Assembly (NCBI GenBank): GCA_027579435.1 | Contig: JANBPK010001558.1 | Span: 1-32,596 of the forward strand | Direction of reading: 5' to 3' | Length of the DNA stretch: 32,596 bases | DNA from: Candolleomyces eurysporus | Taxonomy: Eukaryota; Basidiomycota; Agaricomycetes; Agaricales; Psathyrellaceae | Shown: one piece after another, positions 21,825 to 32,596 of the stretch | Layout: every line of letters starts with the position of its first letter | Numbering within the stretch: the first letter of the stretch is position 1 | Translations under genes and position numbers: made by a program | The notes under the pieces: model-generated | Told to the model about the DNA's origin: nothing | Databases searched by the model: none | The model's input: the letters and a program-made list of their open reading frames with translations, nothing else

Positions 21825-22950
21825 TACTGGTGTGGCACATGCAATGCACTTTCCAAACACGACATTTCTGTACCTTATATCTCCACGACATCGCAATTGC
21901 AAGGTCTTTTTCCATTTCGAACCAACGATACTCGCTCACGATCGTGAACATAGCTACCGTCAACGATGGCATCTCAATCATAGGTGCTATTTTCTCCTCT
22001 TCAGCCCTCTGGATAATGGCACCGCACGCTACGCAACTCGAACGGGAGGCATTGCCACTTTACCAAGAAGACTTTATCACAGCAGTTGCACTCCTCGACT
22101 TCCCATGGCAGGTTCCGAGTCAAGCTGTTAGAGCTTACGAACCGTCGTATTATTTTAACTATTAGAGGACGTTGACCCCATCCTCACATCCGATTCGGGT
22201 GCTCAACGTCAGCTGTGACTCAATGCTTTCCTCGTTGGCTCACTGAGGCGATGACCGTAATGATCTTTGAGGCTCTTTGTTCCTCGAAGTCGAAGACATG
22301 TCCACGCATCCAAGACTTCGGTCTTTCACACATGTTCCTTTCTGACCGTTGTTCGGTAATGTCACCGAACTTCCCATCTACCATATCCCCTACGCGCAGA
22401 TATCAGTTACAGTTCGGATCGAGATAGTGCACAGTGCTGGTAGACTGATTTGGCATCTTGACTCTACTGAGCTTTGATTAATGCGTCTACAGGTATCTTA
22501 CATCCAAATATCGACCTTCGTGAGCTCCTGATCTACTGCATGGAATTGAAACATACTTCGACTATCAGCCAATTCCTGAGCTAGGCGGCTAAAAGCTTGC
22601 AGGGTCAGCGTTGGAAGGGAACCTTTCATGTTCCGTCCTTGACGGGGCACGAGTGGTGCGTCTCGGGAGTGTGTCTCATACCCATTTGTTAAAAATGCCT
22701 TCTAAACTGCTGTTTCTGTTAAGGCAGGTTGCTCTCGTGGCCTTTCTGAACAACGTGTTATTATCGGCAACTCCCTCCTTCTTTGGATTAGAACCTTTAG
22801 CACTGGTTGGTGCAAGACTCACCCGCTTCGATCTTGTTGTTGATTTGGAGCCAGTGAACAGTGCGTCCTGAGATTCCAAGTAACTGATACTTAAGTGGGG
22901 TCGCTTCTCCTTGTGTTGTCTGGTGGTTCCATCCCCCTGCTTCCTCAGCC
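21825..22950. other. Intergenic, no gene supported
   Basis: About 1.1 kb between two rightward genes. Open frames at 21830-22165 and 22611-22871 have no recognisable motif and no flanking exons that extend them. The right part should carry the promoter of the seven-helix protein gene. Confidence 0.4.
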
Positions 22951-24567
22951 ATGTCGTTTCCATTTGATGATCTGCGGGCTATCGAGCTGACGTTGAATCG
23001 ATTAGCGATAATCAAGGTGCGTCTCAGTCACATATCGGAGTCCGAGCATGCTATCCTGACTGTCTTCAGTATATCAATGGTATTTACTATCCATGATACA
23101 CAGCTCGATGAATATGGTGACCTCTCCCCGTCAGGCATGGCCTTCGTGTACTTTGTGCTGGAGTACTTCCATACGTTGGAGTTGGAGGTTGGGCAGCTTG
23201 ACAATTCTCTGGCTCGCGCCGCTAGACCTGTCGCTGATGATGGTATACTCACAGGTTGCGTATGTGTGGGGGGATAAGCTGACCACTGTCAATGTCCTAT
23301 TCCTCGTGACACGGTACCTCGGTTTCTTCGCTAACGGTTTGTTGATGTGGTTTTGTGAGTAATGGAACCATTTCGTTTGGTTACCTCTAACACCATCCTC
23401 ATTCTATAGTTGGACCTAGTCCGAGCAGTGGAGCTGAGGTTTGCATTTGCGAGTTTGACCCCTGGACTCATGTAGTCGACTGAGGCTTGTGAGCAGATTT
23501 GCAGGAAACTATATTGGGTGACTATATGTGAGTTCTTCGAACCTTCATCGTTATTCCGCCGTTTTTAGTTGCACCCGCCATAGTTGTCATTGCAGTCACT
23601 CTTACCGCCGCAGATGCCATCGTATGTCTGCGGATTCATGCGTTGTCAAGTCGAAGCAGAGCGATGACCATCATATTATCCATCCATTTCATGGTGCGTA
23701 GACGATGCTCATGGTCTCTGCATATATTGATATCTTCATGTGGTTTATTCAGGCGGTCTCTGTAGGTCTTTTCTCTCTTTTGGGGCTCGACCTCAAGGTG
23801 ACCACCTGTATGTCTTCCTTGCCTCGTATTGAAAGAAGTATTATAACACTGTTCTCATAGTGGCCGAATCGCCTTTCCCATCTCACCTTACATGTTTCGT
23901 CGCCAGCCGAGATCACATTCGGGGGATCTTACTGGTCGCGCTGATTCTATACAACACACTTTGTGCGTGCCTTTTCTAGATACCCTGTGATTATGATTGA
24001 ACTCCCAGCTTTCCTTCAGTTGCCTGTGTACTGAGTTTCTGGCTCACATTCCGAAATTACTGGCCTTCAAAAAATCCAATCCTCAAAGTCTTCTACCTTA
24101 ATGGGACATTCCATTTTGCCATGATGTCAGGTAAGGCTTACTCAACGCATTCTGTGTGACGCGCTGATCACTTCTCGTCCCGTCTCCGCCTCTCTAAATC
24201 TCAAATAGCTGTGTCATCGGCGCATATAGTCCTGGTCACCGCTGCGCCAGTGGAGTTTCAGTTACTTCTGGCAGGGTGAACTATTTCCATTTTTCCCCAT
24301 CATACTACTGATTAACATGTTTAAAATTTCTTCATCTACAGAGTTCATCAAGCGGTGCACACGACCTTCTCTGCCAGAGTTCTCCTTTGTATGAGGGAAG
24401 CAGCAGGACGAGACTACGTTCCACCGACGGACTTGGTGCCGCTAGACCTCACCTATCCATCGGCGACTCAGACAACACCTCCAGATGACCTCTCAAGTGT
24501 GGTGCACGTCCATTCCATCATGGACTCGGTCGGCCAGAGGTCGCATAGTACTGATCCTAATGTTTGA
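22951..24567 (+). CDS. Seven-helix membrane protein of the basidiomycete DUF6533 type
   Basis: Twelve exons (22951-23016, 23070-23079, 23135-23187, 23255-23354, 23410-23438, 23497-23527, 23569-23693, 23753-23807, 23861-23962, 24020-24130, 24209-24275, 24342-24567) give 324 residues. The hallmark N-terminus is one helix ending in a Glu-rich turn (FVYFVLEYFHTLELEVAYVW) followed by NVLFLVTRYLGFFANGLLMW. Further hydrophobic segments are FAPAIVVIAVTLTAADAIVC, ILSIHFMAVSVGLFSLLG, GILLVALILYNTLFACVLSF, a weaker LNGTFHFAMMS stretch and HIVLVTAAPVEFQLLLAG. The tail carries ARVLLCMREAA, like the R-x-L-x-x-x-R-E motif ending these proteins, then a polar cytosolic end. These proteins are abundant in mushroom-forming fungi and have no known function. 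I saw no broken exon, so it appears intact. Confidence 0.85.
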
Positions 24568-25427
24568 ACAACAAGAAAATTTCGCAGTTGGAAAAAATTC
24601 CGGGGGGTAGGCCTACAGGAATATTAATCAAGATGGAGCGGGAGTTGCTTGCCGGGTAGTAGAGCTTCGACTTGGGCGAACAGCACCTTAATTATGTACG
24701 TACTTAACAAAATGATATTCTAATACACATAGGATTGCAGGCATGGATATATCACCGAGGATTGTGGCCCAAAGAGCTCAAACCTGTGGGAAGTGGCCGC
24801 TGCTTCGCACGGCGGTGGTCCGAGGCATTTTGACTTCACCAGTACGCAAATTACTTTCAGGGTTTTGGCATTGAAGGTTAATGAGGGACCGGCCAACATG
24901 ATCCCAAGAAAGAGAGCGGGGAACACCGACGGGAAACAGCCATGCCGTTGTTGGTTCCTGCACATGCCGCGCATCCATCTTGCCGCGCATCCATCTTGGC
25001 GCATGTATCCGAGTCAAAATGCCTCGGAATCAGCAAGTCGGAGAATCTACCGACGGTCGCCACATGCAACTCTCGCAGAAACATCGGGCTGAATCTTCTT
25101 CCTGGTACATAGACTAAGAGTTTCAGATACCACAACAGTTAGCAAACGTGGTATCATTTACCAATTAAAGGTGGTCCGCAGCAGCCTGAGGAAGGGGTCT
25201 TGATAATTTGCACTTAAAGTCAGCTTGTAAGGAGCGTTCCTGCCACCCATATGACCACACAACAGCAGTGAGCATGCGCAGACGGTTACCCTGGAGAGTC
25301 GGAGTGTATCAAAATCTTGACTTTTGGGCCCTGGGGGAAACATAGGTTAAAAGCGCCACCCAATTGTTCATCTAACGCGCACACTCTGATAATTATGGGT
25401 GGCATTTCGGACTTGATTTTACTGCCG
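24568..25427. other. Intergenic, no gene supported
   Basis: Holds the 3' flank of the seven-helix gene and a short tandem repeat. Reading frames at 24720-25135 on both strands overlap one another and show no family signature. Confidence 0.4.
24966..24997. repeat. Two tandem copies of a 16-bp unit
   Basis: The unit gccgcgcatccatctt occurs twice in a row without mismatch, followed by a partial third copy (ggcgcatgtatc). Confidence 0.8.
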
Positions 25428-25737
25428 ACCGACTCCCAGCTTACACTAACCAACCCAGAGCCTCCTCTGGACTTGAGCATTCCGTCAACGACTGGCTAAA
25501 CACCCGCCTTCTCGTCCAAGGTATCCCATGGTTCGAGTTATCCCATAGTTTAAGTTATCCACCGTCGGCACGGAAAGACTTGCATTTGTACAAGACGAAC
25601 CGCCGATCTTTGCATTGACGGTGCAACGCGCAGCAGAAGGGTCTCTAGGAGAGATTATCACAGGATTTGTGATTTTGGAACATCGATTACGAATGGAGAG
25701 AAAGATAACCGGAGGCGATGGAATTGGAGGGGTCTGA
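25428..25737 (+). pseudogene. Truncated copy of the DUF6593-type gene
   Basis: The sequence matches both ends of the intact gene at 26232-26931 and lacks its middle. The left part reads DSQLTLTNPEPPLDL against DSQLTLINPEPPLEL, then LNTRLLVQG against LNTRLLVDG. The right part reads AFVQDEPPIFALTVQRAAEG and SLGEIITGFVILEHRLRM against AFVKDEPPVFALCVKRSAEG and SLDEIIPGFIILEHRLRM. The start codon position is ACC instead of ATG, a stop (TGG-CTA-AAC region, read CTGGCTAA) interrupts the left part, and roughly 90 codons plus both introns are missing. A tandem duplication followed by internal deletion explains it best. Expression is unlikely. Confidence 0.8.
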
Positions 25738-26231
25738 GTGGTATACTACACTCGGGTCCTACTAGTAGAGCATAGTACCGATTGCTTCAGTGGTGATTGT
25801 ATCTCAGAAGACGTTCGAAAATCAGAAAGAGGCAGTGTTGACATCCCTGTAACGTTCTACCCATATGGGAGAGCGGAGAAAAGGGCCACAGCCGAGACGA
25901 GGCCGCTTGCCTTGGCTGCAATAGCTCAACCATACAGGAGTGCTCTGTGAGCAGTTGGTCTCGAGCTCGAAGAATGTGAAGACCGGTGTACTTGGAAACG
26001 AAATTGGAGACTGTCACAGGAGATAGTGTCGAACTTGCTTGAAAGGGGGTACGTATTGAGTAGAAATGGTTCAATTGCAGCCGCGTTCTACATGTGACAA
26101 GGCCAAGTGAGAGCTCAAGGCTCGACATTTGATAGCATTGAACAGCCTTCCCCAAAAGCTACCGCTAGCTCAAGCAATAAAACTCGCTTGGAACGAGAAA
26201 GGGAAGCCAGTGTCGACATCGTGCTATTGCC
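25738..26231. other. Spacer between the pseudogene and the intact DUF6593-type gene
   Basis: Nearly 500 bases with no coding signal; it should contain the promoter of the intact gene. Minus-strand open frames here are not supported by splice sites or motifs. Confidence 0.4.
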
Positions 26232-26931
26232 ATGGACTCACAACTCACTCTGATCAATCCGGAGCCTCCTCTCGAGTTGGTCCTGGAGAAGTCATCCACC
26301 CCTTTGAACACCCGGCTCCTGGTAGACGGAAAGCCGCGGTACAAAGTATCGACAGTCGACAGAGATGCAAACATCACGGATGTGACCGACCTTCGCACCA
26401 ATGAGGTCGTCGCTACAATCCATCGACGAAGTTTCTTCTCCGACAAGGTCAAGTTTCCCCGTCGGTTTGGAGGGAAATCAGTCAAGAAAGAAGACTGGAT
26501 GACCGAGATCAAACTGAACACTGGGCGGTAAGTTTTCACAGAAGCGTCCCTCTAGAGTTCGTCGCTGACGTTGCCCCATAGCGAAGCATGGGTCATCAAC
26601 AGCGAAAGTGGCAAGTTCCTCTGGAGATGGGACCGCGCCTTGAGAATGGTGGTGGGTGTTTAACGAGCTTCATGAAATGCATCCTCCTCACCTAGTTCGT
26701 TTTCAGTTAACGCCAGAGAATGATACCGACCAGATCCTCGCATTTGTCAAAGACGAGCCACCAGTTTTTGCGCTGTGCGTCAAGCGGTCGGCGGAGGGCT
26801 CACTGGACGAGATTATTCCTGGATTTATTATCCTGGAGCACCGTCTGAGGATGGATACCAAGTCACTGAGGGTTGCAGATGGATGGGGTGCGGACGAGAG
26901 GTCAACTGCCTGGGGTACCCCTCTTTCATAA
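26232..26931 (+). CDS. DUF6593-type basidiomycete protein, function unknown
   Basis: Three exons (26232-26527, 26582-26651, 26707-26931) give 196 residues. The arrangement fits the DUF6593 family of basidiomycetes: an N-terminal part with LNTRLLVDGKPRYKVSTVD, a TDVTDLRTNEVVATIHRRSF strand pair, a WMTEIKL/EAWVINSESGKFLWRWD core, and the closing SLDEIIPGFIILEHRLRM, which resembles the family's conserved E-I-x-x-x-F-x-x-L-E end. No signal peptide or membrane segment is seen. The second donor could be 26649 or 26652; both keep the frame. The last 28 residues after LEHRLRM are less typical and might be misannotated. A decayed copy lies about 0.5 kb upstream. The family assignment is from memory of its pattern. 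Confidence 0.75.
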
Positions 26932-27145
26932 GTATCGACATAGTGGTAGTTGAGCTCAGTGAGAGTAGTCGAAATTGTCATTGATTTATTGGATCGGCGA
27001 TCGGATCAACCCGGCCGGGTCAAACCTCTTGTGAGCCGAGCTGGCCGAGTACCGTTCTTGTTCTCCTCCACTGTCCATTCGACCCTCGGATTTCTACTCA
27101 AGTCCTCGCTTTAATATACTCTATAGTGCCCTTGTAATCCGGCAA

Positions 27146-27966
27146 ATGCAAGCCTATAGGCTGCACGGTACCCTCAGCAGCTCGCTAGCTCGCTGGTCAG
27201 CTCGAGGTTATGCATCGCAAATACCAAAAGGTCCCAAATCGACCCCACCAGGGAGGCTTCCAGAGCCTGAAATGTTTGCGGACACGTCGAGGCCACGGCC
27301 GTACCACATAAAGCACCCGCCGACACGAGATTTGCCCAGAATCAAGGTACGTGTCGCGTTTGCGGGTTGTGACGTCGCCGTAGGCTCACCGGAATACCTC
27401 GTAGTCGAAATGGCCAACAGCTTTGGCGACGTTAGCCGTCGCAGGGACATGCTGGGCATTGTTCATTACCTACGCAACGAACCAAGAGAAAATCTCGAGC
27501 TCAGTATTCCGGAGCATCATGAGAAGCCTGAAGGCAGACCCTCAGCTCCGTGATGTGCTCGGAGACGCGATTCGGCCGCAACCTGAGTGGTGGTTGAATG
27601 GGGATCCACGTATTGAAGGAAAGGTGAATCCGGACAGTTTCAAGCTCTGCTTTCATGTTGCTGACGCTTTCTTAGATAGGTCAGCTGCAGGGCAACATAG
27701 ATGTCAGTTTCAGAGTCAAGGGATCAAAGGGTAAGCGGATGCTCAGCTTCTCGTTTGGTAGCTTTCTGAGTTTCTCTATAGGCACTGGAACGGTCTACTT
27801 TACGAGCATACGGAAAGAAAAAGGTGTTCCATTCACAGTTCGTAAGTGATCGGTGCCGGTTTCATCGCCTCCTGGTGCTAACCTTTCCCATGCAGTACGT
27901 TTTAAAGTCATTAGCGATGACGGAACTGTTGTCCACGTCTCGGATACCCTCTCCATAGAACACTAA
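27146..27966 (+). CDS. COA1: COA1-like cytochrome c oxidase assembly factor, mitochondrial inner membrane
   Basis: Coa1 assists maturation of Cox1 in the mitochondrial inner membrane. Five exons (27146-27365, 27421-27623, 27676-27730, 27782-27841, 27896-27966) give 202 residues. A basic, hydroxylated N-terminus (MQAYRLHGTLSSSLARWSAR) looks like a mitochondrial presequence. One hydrophobic segment (VRVAFAALATLAVAGTCWAL) lies at about residues 68-92 and is formed by splicing exon 1 to 2; the GTTGTG donor at 27366 is unusual, and the stronger-looking GTACGT at 27347 would break the frame. The C-terminal domain carries NQEKISSSVFRSIMRSLKAD, GDPRIEGKIGQLQGNIDVSF, KGTGTVYFTSIRKEKG and LRFKVISDDGTVVHV, as in Coa1/Tim21-like proteins. 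The start is the first ATG before the presequence. Confidence 0.88.
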
Positions 27967-30306
27967 AATAATACCAGAATTTTTCACCGCGGCTTCTAGA
28001 TCTTCTCAAGTGGCATGGAGAGGTAATTGTGGCCATCGTCTCCAACGGACTTTTGTGCGTGCTATCCGGTTCGGTGACGGGACGCTGAGCTTTTCCCCGA
28101 CCCGTTCAGCCTATTCCTCCGACTCCGCGCCTCCGTGCTTCTATTTACTTTCTCAAGCAAAGGCATCTGTCTGAATAGACTTTTCCCCTGGGGCCTATTG
28201 TCCAGTCCAACTCGTCTCCCGTCACTGACAGTGCCTGTGCCTAGGCCATACCTGAAAGTTTCGTACTTTCAGCGGGATTCTGGCGTGACAATTTTCTGAT
28301 CTCAACTTTTCTCAATTTCAGTTGATGGTGCTTTTCTTTTCTTGCAAACCTAATATTTTTTCAACAGCGTGACAAGTGACAGTTTTCCCCCAGTTTTGGT
28401 GCTGGGAATACCAGCAATGAATTGATCAAGCGCTCGACCAACCGTTGTACCTTACTAGGGAATGACATTCCTTATCTCCACAGCAGCCTTAACGAGACAT
28501 GATCATTAATTTTCGTCTTCTGATTCGCCCATTGTTCGGACTCGGGGGTTGGTTTTATCGTTTTGCTGTACAGGCCGCACGCCTCCCGATGCATCTCCGA
28601 GTCCTGCTTCAACGCTCTGCGAGTAGGTGGTTCTGCTGGATTTTCGGGGGAACTGGGTGGACCGACTCCCACGTACTTATCAGGATTGTCAGGTCCTTGA
28701 TCGAAGAAAAGAAGATGATTGTGGACAAACAGCGAAGAGGGATTTGTTAGTACGAGGCCTGAACGCTGGTTGAACGGCTGATACGATACACATCAATACT
28801 ATCCAATCGATGCTTTCACCCTTCCACTCTCCTGCGACGTCGGACCTCGAGGCGAACGTTTGCAATCACTCAAACCAATTGTATCACCTGTCGACATTTC
28901 CTTGTCCTTGTCACAAAGGGTGATTGCGCTGCCGGAATCGAAGAAGCCTTGTGTTTGCTTGTTCTGCAGTCTAGGCGCGGTCCGCTTTGTGCTCGTGTTA
29001 TCTTTTCCTCAAGTTTCGACACACGTGTAGACATGTACAGTCTCCGTGACTAATGTCGCAGAGGGTGTGTTACAACACGAGTCAGTTTAAAGTTCTTTCA
29101 ATCGTAAGGTCCGTGGGTGATGTCTTTCCTTTCCTTTCCATGTATTTTCTAGATTCCGTGCTGCCGACATTGTAGAAAGTTTGACGATGTGTAAAGGGTT
29201 GCAGTCCGCGCATGTTACATAGCGCTATTATGTTATCCCTGAGCAGCCCGTATTTTCTCAAATTTCCACGTCCGATGACGGAACTTTGACGTACAGAGCA
29301 ACTAGGACGACACTCATGGGAGGAAGTACGCTTTATCGATATCGTACCTCTCATTCACTTCCAATTTCAAATGATGGGCGTCAATCTCGGACCGACAGTG
29401 GGTCGTCCAAATAGAAAGGATCTAGTTCATCCTTGAATAGCGCTCAGTATGCTTTAGGCACAATACTTATTTGCTCTAAGGGGAATTGTATAGCAACACA
29501 GTAGAATTATATGCTAAGGCCTGTCGATTTCAATCTGTAAATAAGGTCTTTCCGAGGTTGCTAGACACCCGACGGGAGGTATATGAAATTTCACTCGGAA
29601 AGACAGACGGAATGTTACCTGGTGCCGCAGGTCATGATAGACGCCCATACGGTTGCGTAACGAGCCAGGACTCGTCAGGGGGGTCGGTTGACACGCCTAT
29701 TTTTACTTGACGGATTGGCCAGTAAAAAGAGCTTCCGCATCGAGTACAAGACAGGATGAATTGAAGACTCTCGCCGCGAAGAAACTTCCGAGGGTTGGGA
29801 ATATAGTGTGGCCGTAGAGAGGACATTGCCCTGAGTCAAATGGCGAACGTTCGATCCCGAATGTAGGGTATTCATTACTGTATCTATCGCAAAACAGAAT
29901 GGAGTCGGTGAAGCATAACTAAGCAAATTTCATGCGGTACGAGTCATGACGAGAAAAAAGTCCCCAGAATATCATAAAANCTACTGTTCGCCCTCAAGCC
30001 AACCCTTCCCTCTTCTTCAAACAGCCCAAGAAAGCAAATCAAATGAACGTGTGCCGAATAGCGAAAACTGATTAAATCAAGGCGCTCAGCCGTGGGCTCG
30101 TAGGTAGGTTAGCAATGGACAAATGGAATTGTAAGGAAAAACGAATCAAAAGGGGGATAGGGTAGCTACTAGTATAATATAGTCCGACGTCGACGATGCA
30201 TGACTGGAGGAATCATGATCGACAGCCCTCATGCACAAACACCAAAATGGAAATAAAACTACTACATACTCTTTCTCGCGCACGACGACGGAGAATTACT
30301 TCAGCT
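27967..30306. other. 2.3-kb region without a convincing gene
   Basis: The 3' flanks of COA1 and the KRE6-like gene converge here. A single open frame at 28499-28750 (83 codons, some hydrophobic residues) has no family motif and no extending exons; I leave it uncalled. A small hairpin lies at 28252-28272, and an ambiguous base at 29980. A GTTCGATCCC string near 29849 resembles a tRNA B-box but no cloverleaf fits. An unannotated noncoding RNA cannot be excluded. Confidence 0.4.
28252..28272. repeat. Perfect 8-bp inverted repeat with 5-base loop
   Basis: ctgaaagt and actttcag pair exactly around ttcgt. It lies about 285 bases past the COA1 stop, so it could fold in a long 3' untranslated region or be chance. 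Confidence 0.5.
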
Positions 30307-32453
30307 TCAGCAGTGCTTCCACATCTTCACGTAGTCAACGATCATAGAACGGTCTTCGACTGTAGTTGGCCACGTTGGATACCACTGATCAATAGCTTTG
30401 ATGAATTCGTGAGCTGGATCTGCACGCGGTAGGGGTAGGTTTATCGTCAGTGGATTGTATCAAGTTAAGGTAGAGCCAAACAGGGAACGAAGTGACGAGG
30501 GCGCCACAGGAGTTTTCGAAGAGCCAAGCAAGAAGAAGAAAAAAGACTCACTAGCAGCCGCATTCAACCAAGGCTTATCTCCTTGCGCTTCAGGGAACCA
30601 CCCGTTCGTTCCTCCCACAGCAACATTCAGGATCAAATAGAACTCTTGATCAAATGGAGTAGCATTGGTTCCATTCGCCCAAGGGTTGGTCAACTGCGCT
30701 AGGCCCGATCCGTTGTTGATAGCAGGAGGGAACTCGCCGCGATCGAAGAAAGGCTTGTTGAAGCGCAGATCCAGGAGAGTATGCAACCGCGAGTCTACAT
30801 AGATGCGACTGGAGCGGAGAGACGAGTCAGCCAACGAAGAGAAGGAATTTTGTAGTCAGGGACAAGGGAAGACATACAGCCAGTTTTCGGTCCACTCGAG
30901 GGCGTAGGTGTGGAAATCGTCGGCGAAGGACTTTCGTTTGTTGGACCACCAACTGTAAGTCTTCGGGTTTCCGTTCAGTGTGGGTGCTGGTCCCCAGTGC
31001 AGCGAGCCTTGCACGTAGTTGGATCCCCTACGGGTTTCAGTAAGCTTCTGAAAGAGTAATTAATTGAGAGTGAGATATGGCTCCTTACTGTCCGGTGTAT
31101 CGCAAATTGTTGCCTCTAGATTCAACGATATCGATCTCCCCTGTTTCTGCGATCAGTCGCGGTTCTCGGACATTCGAATGCCACTACCCACCGCTCATGG
31201 GCCAAGGACCGTACACATTATCCTTCGGCAACATCCAGATCGCGGGCCACAGCCAATCTCTAAAAAGGTGAACGCAACGCGAGTCAGCTATCAGAAATAC
31301 TGGAGGAGATGGAAAATACCGACCCATGAGGCAACTTTGCCCTAACTTCGACGCGTCCGTACCTGATGCTCGCACTCCTGATCGTTGAAAGCCGCGCACT
31401 CTGAACAGGGTTGATGACAGCGCCACTAGTCGCATTGCTGACTTTACTGCACGCCCTTACGTATCCGTCCATGTCGAACACGCGTTCACCGTTCCTAGTA
31501 ATGAACCCACTGTCCGGTCGAGTCTCGTTGAACGTGCAGTCGGTGATGTTGTATACTGTTTGGTCGAAGACGGCGTCGAAGCCAATGTTGTCGGAGGTAA
31601 GAGTAGGCACGATGTACAGCTTCCCGTCTTTCACGAAGGAGTTGTTCTGCGAGGCTGTCGTCATCTCGAACTGGCCGTTGCTAAGATCATGGAGAAATAT
31701 CGGTGGTCAGCGACAGAGCGATGATCAGCGAGTGGAGCAGAGGAAAATAACGAGGCAGCCAAGTGGCGAAGAAACGGCGAAAGACACTAACCCAAAGCCA
31801 TCCATGCTGACCTCCCGATAGAACGATCCACCCTCTCCAAAGACTTTGTCAGGGTTATCAAACTCCTCATCGAAGACGAGGCAAAGAGGCTGTCGATCGA
31901 GTCGAACTCCCTTGTACTGGAAATAAATCTGCGCGGCTCCACCTGCCAACCCGAGGAGAAGAATAACGTAGACAATCCAGTATGACACAGCGGCCCGGGG
32001 GTTCTTGACATCATTCCACGGCTTGATAACTTCTTCTTCCTCCTTCAACATGTGCGACTTCATCCTTGGGGCTTTCTGTCGTAGGACCGAGCCAGTGTTG
32101 TTGGGTACAGCACCGTAGACGCTATTGCTGTTGTTCACGCCGGACACTCGGACACCCGAAGATCGGGATGAGGTGAAGCCGTGTGCGGTCGGACTTCCGA
32201 TGATGTTGCTTTCGCGAGACCCCGAGTTGGTGAGGATTGAGCGCGGGACATGGTTAAAGGCACTTCCCAGCCCCTGTGGAAACGAGAGGTGGGATGAGGA
32301 AGGGCTCAGAGTGGGCCGGATGGATCCAGGTCTACTCGACGCTGGTGAAGCGAAGGGATCTTCAACAGTCGACGCGGTATTGGGGCGGGTCGCAGAGCCA
32401 GTTGAGGGATGTGGAACATGACTGGATTTAGTCTTGCTGGCGTTGGGAACCAT
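30307..32453 (-). CDS. KRE6/SKN1-type beta-glucan synthesis protein, GH16 fold, type II membrane protein
   Basis: Yeast Kre6 and Skn1 are needed for cell-wall beta-1,6-glucan. Seven exons (32453-31792, 31680-31324, 31259-31192, 31140-31089, 31027-30878, 30808-30552, 30419-30307) give 552 residues. A long Ser/Thr/Pro-rich cytosolic N-terminus precedes one membrane anchor at about 158-180 (YWIVYVILLLGLAGGAAQIY). The lumenal GH16 domain follows: LVFDEEFDNP, DGFGNGQFEMTT, SIRYGRVEVRAKLPHG, WPAIWMLPKDNVYGPWPMS, the catalytic motif E364-I-D-I-V-E369, GSLHWGPAPTLNG, FHTYALEWTENW, FYLILNVAVGGTNGWFP, and the final SMIVDYVKMWKHC. The reading frame stays open to the window edge, so the true start may lie upstream, through an unseen exon; 32453 is the first in-frame ATG. 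An ATG at 32523 opens a different, short frame. Confidence 0.9.
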
Positions 32454-32596
32454 GATTACGTCCGCAGAAGACGACGAGGATGAAGGGGGGTCCGTCTTTC
32501 TCAACGAATTTGGACGGAGACATGGTTGAGGGAGGGGGTGATCACACCAGTAGTACTGGTTGCGTAGGAGAGGGCTCGAAGATGAAGGAGTGTGAG

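Noticed and set aside
28499..28750. Open frame of 83 codons, partly hydrophobic
   Set aside because: No conserved motif, no flanking exons and no codon bias; left uncalled.

Overview
The window comes from a filamentous basidiomycete, most likely an Agaricomycete. The genes are split by many introns, mostly 45-75 nt with GT(A/G)NG donors and YAG acceptors. Four predicted products belong to families typical of mushroom-forming fungi: an F-box/zinc-finger pair, a DUF6533-type seven-helix protein and a DUF6593 protein. I rebuilt every gene by hand-splicing; each final model closes in frame from ATG to stop.

Layout. 441-3393 (-): F-box/zinc-finger gene A. 4149-4843 (-): small unrecognised, possibly mitochondrial protein. 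5443-7765 (-): acetolactate synthase ILV2. 7766-9874: gene-free, with two dispersed repeat pairs. 9875-10709 (-): small single-pass membrane protein with a basic/Ser-rich tail. 11482-12670 (+): FAHD1-type acylpyruvase. 12960-16618 (-): SAPS-domain phosphatase regulator. 16839-18526 (-): AP-2 mu subunit. 18632-21824 (+): F-box/zinc-finger gene B, paralogous to A and inverted relative to it. 22951-24567 (+): DUF6533-type membrane protein. 25428-25737 (+): decayed copy of the next gene. 26232-26931 (+): DUF6593 protein. 27146-27966 (+): COA1-like mitochondrial assembly factor. 27967-30306: nothing convincing. 30307-32453 (-): KRE6/SKN1-type GH16 protein.

The genes do not form one pathway. A block of conserved housekeeping genes (amino-acid synthesis, phosphatase regulation, endocytosis) lies between the two F-box paralogues. 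Lineage-typical genes cluster from 18.6 to 27 kb, and COA1 and KRE6 follow. The observations I rate highest are the F-box/double-zinc-finger pair with matched exon lengths, an alanine in ILV2 at the classic sulfonylurea-resistance proline, and the truncated DUF6593 pseudogene next to its intact relative. Single N characters interrupt two reading frames, and both frames close if the N is counted as no base.
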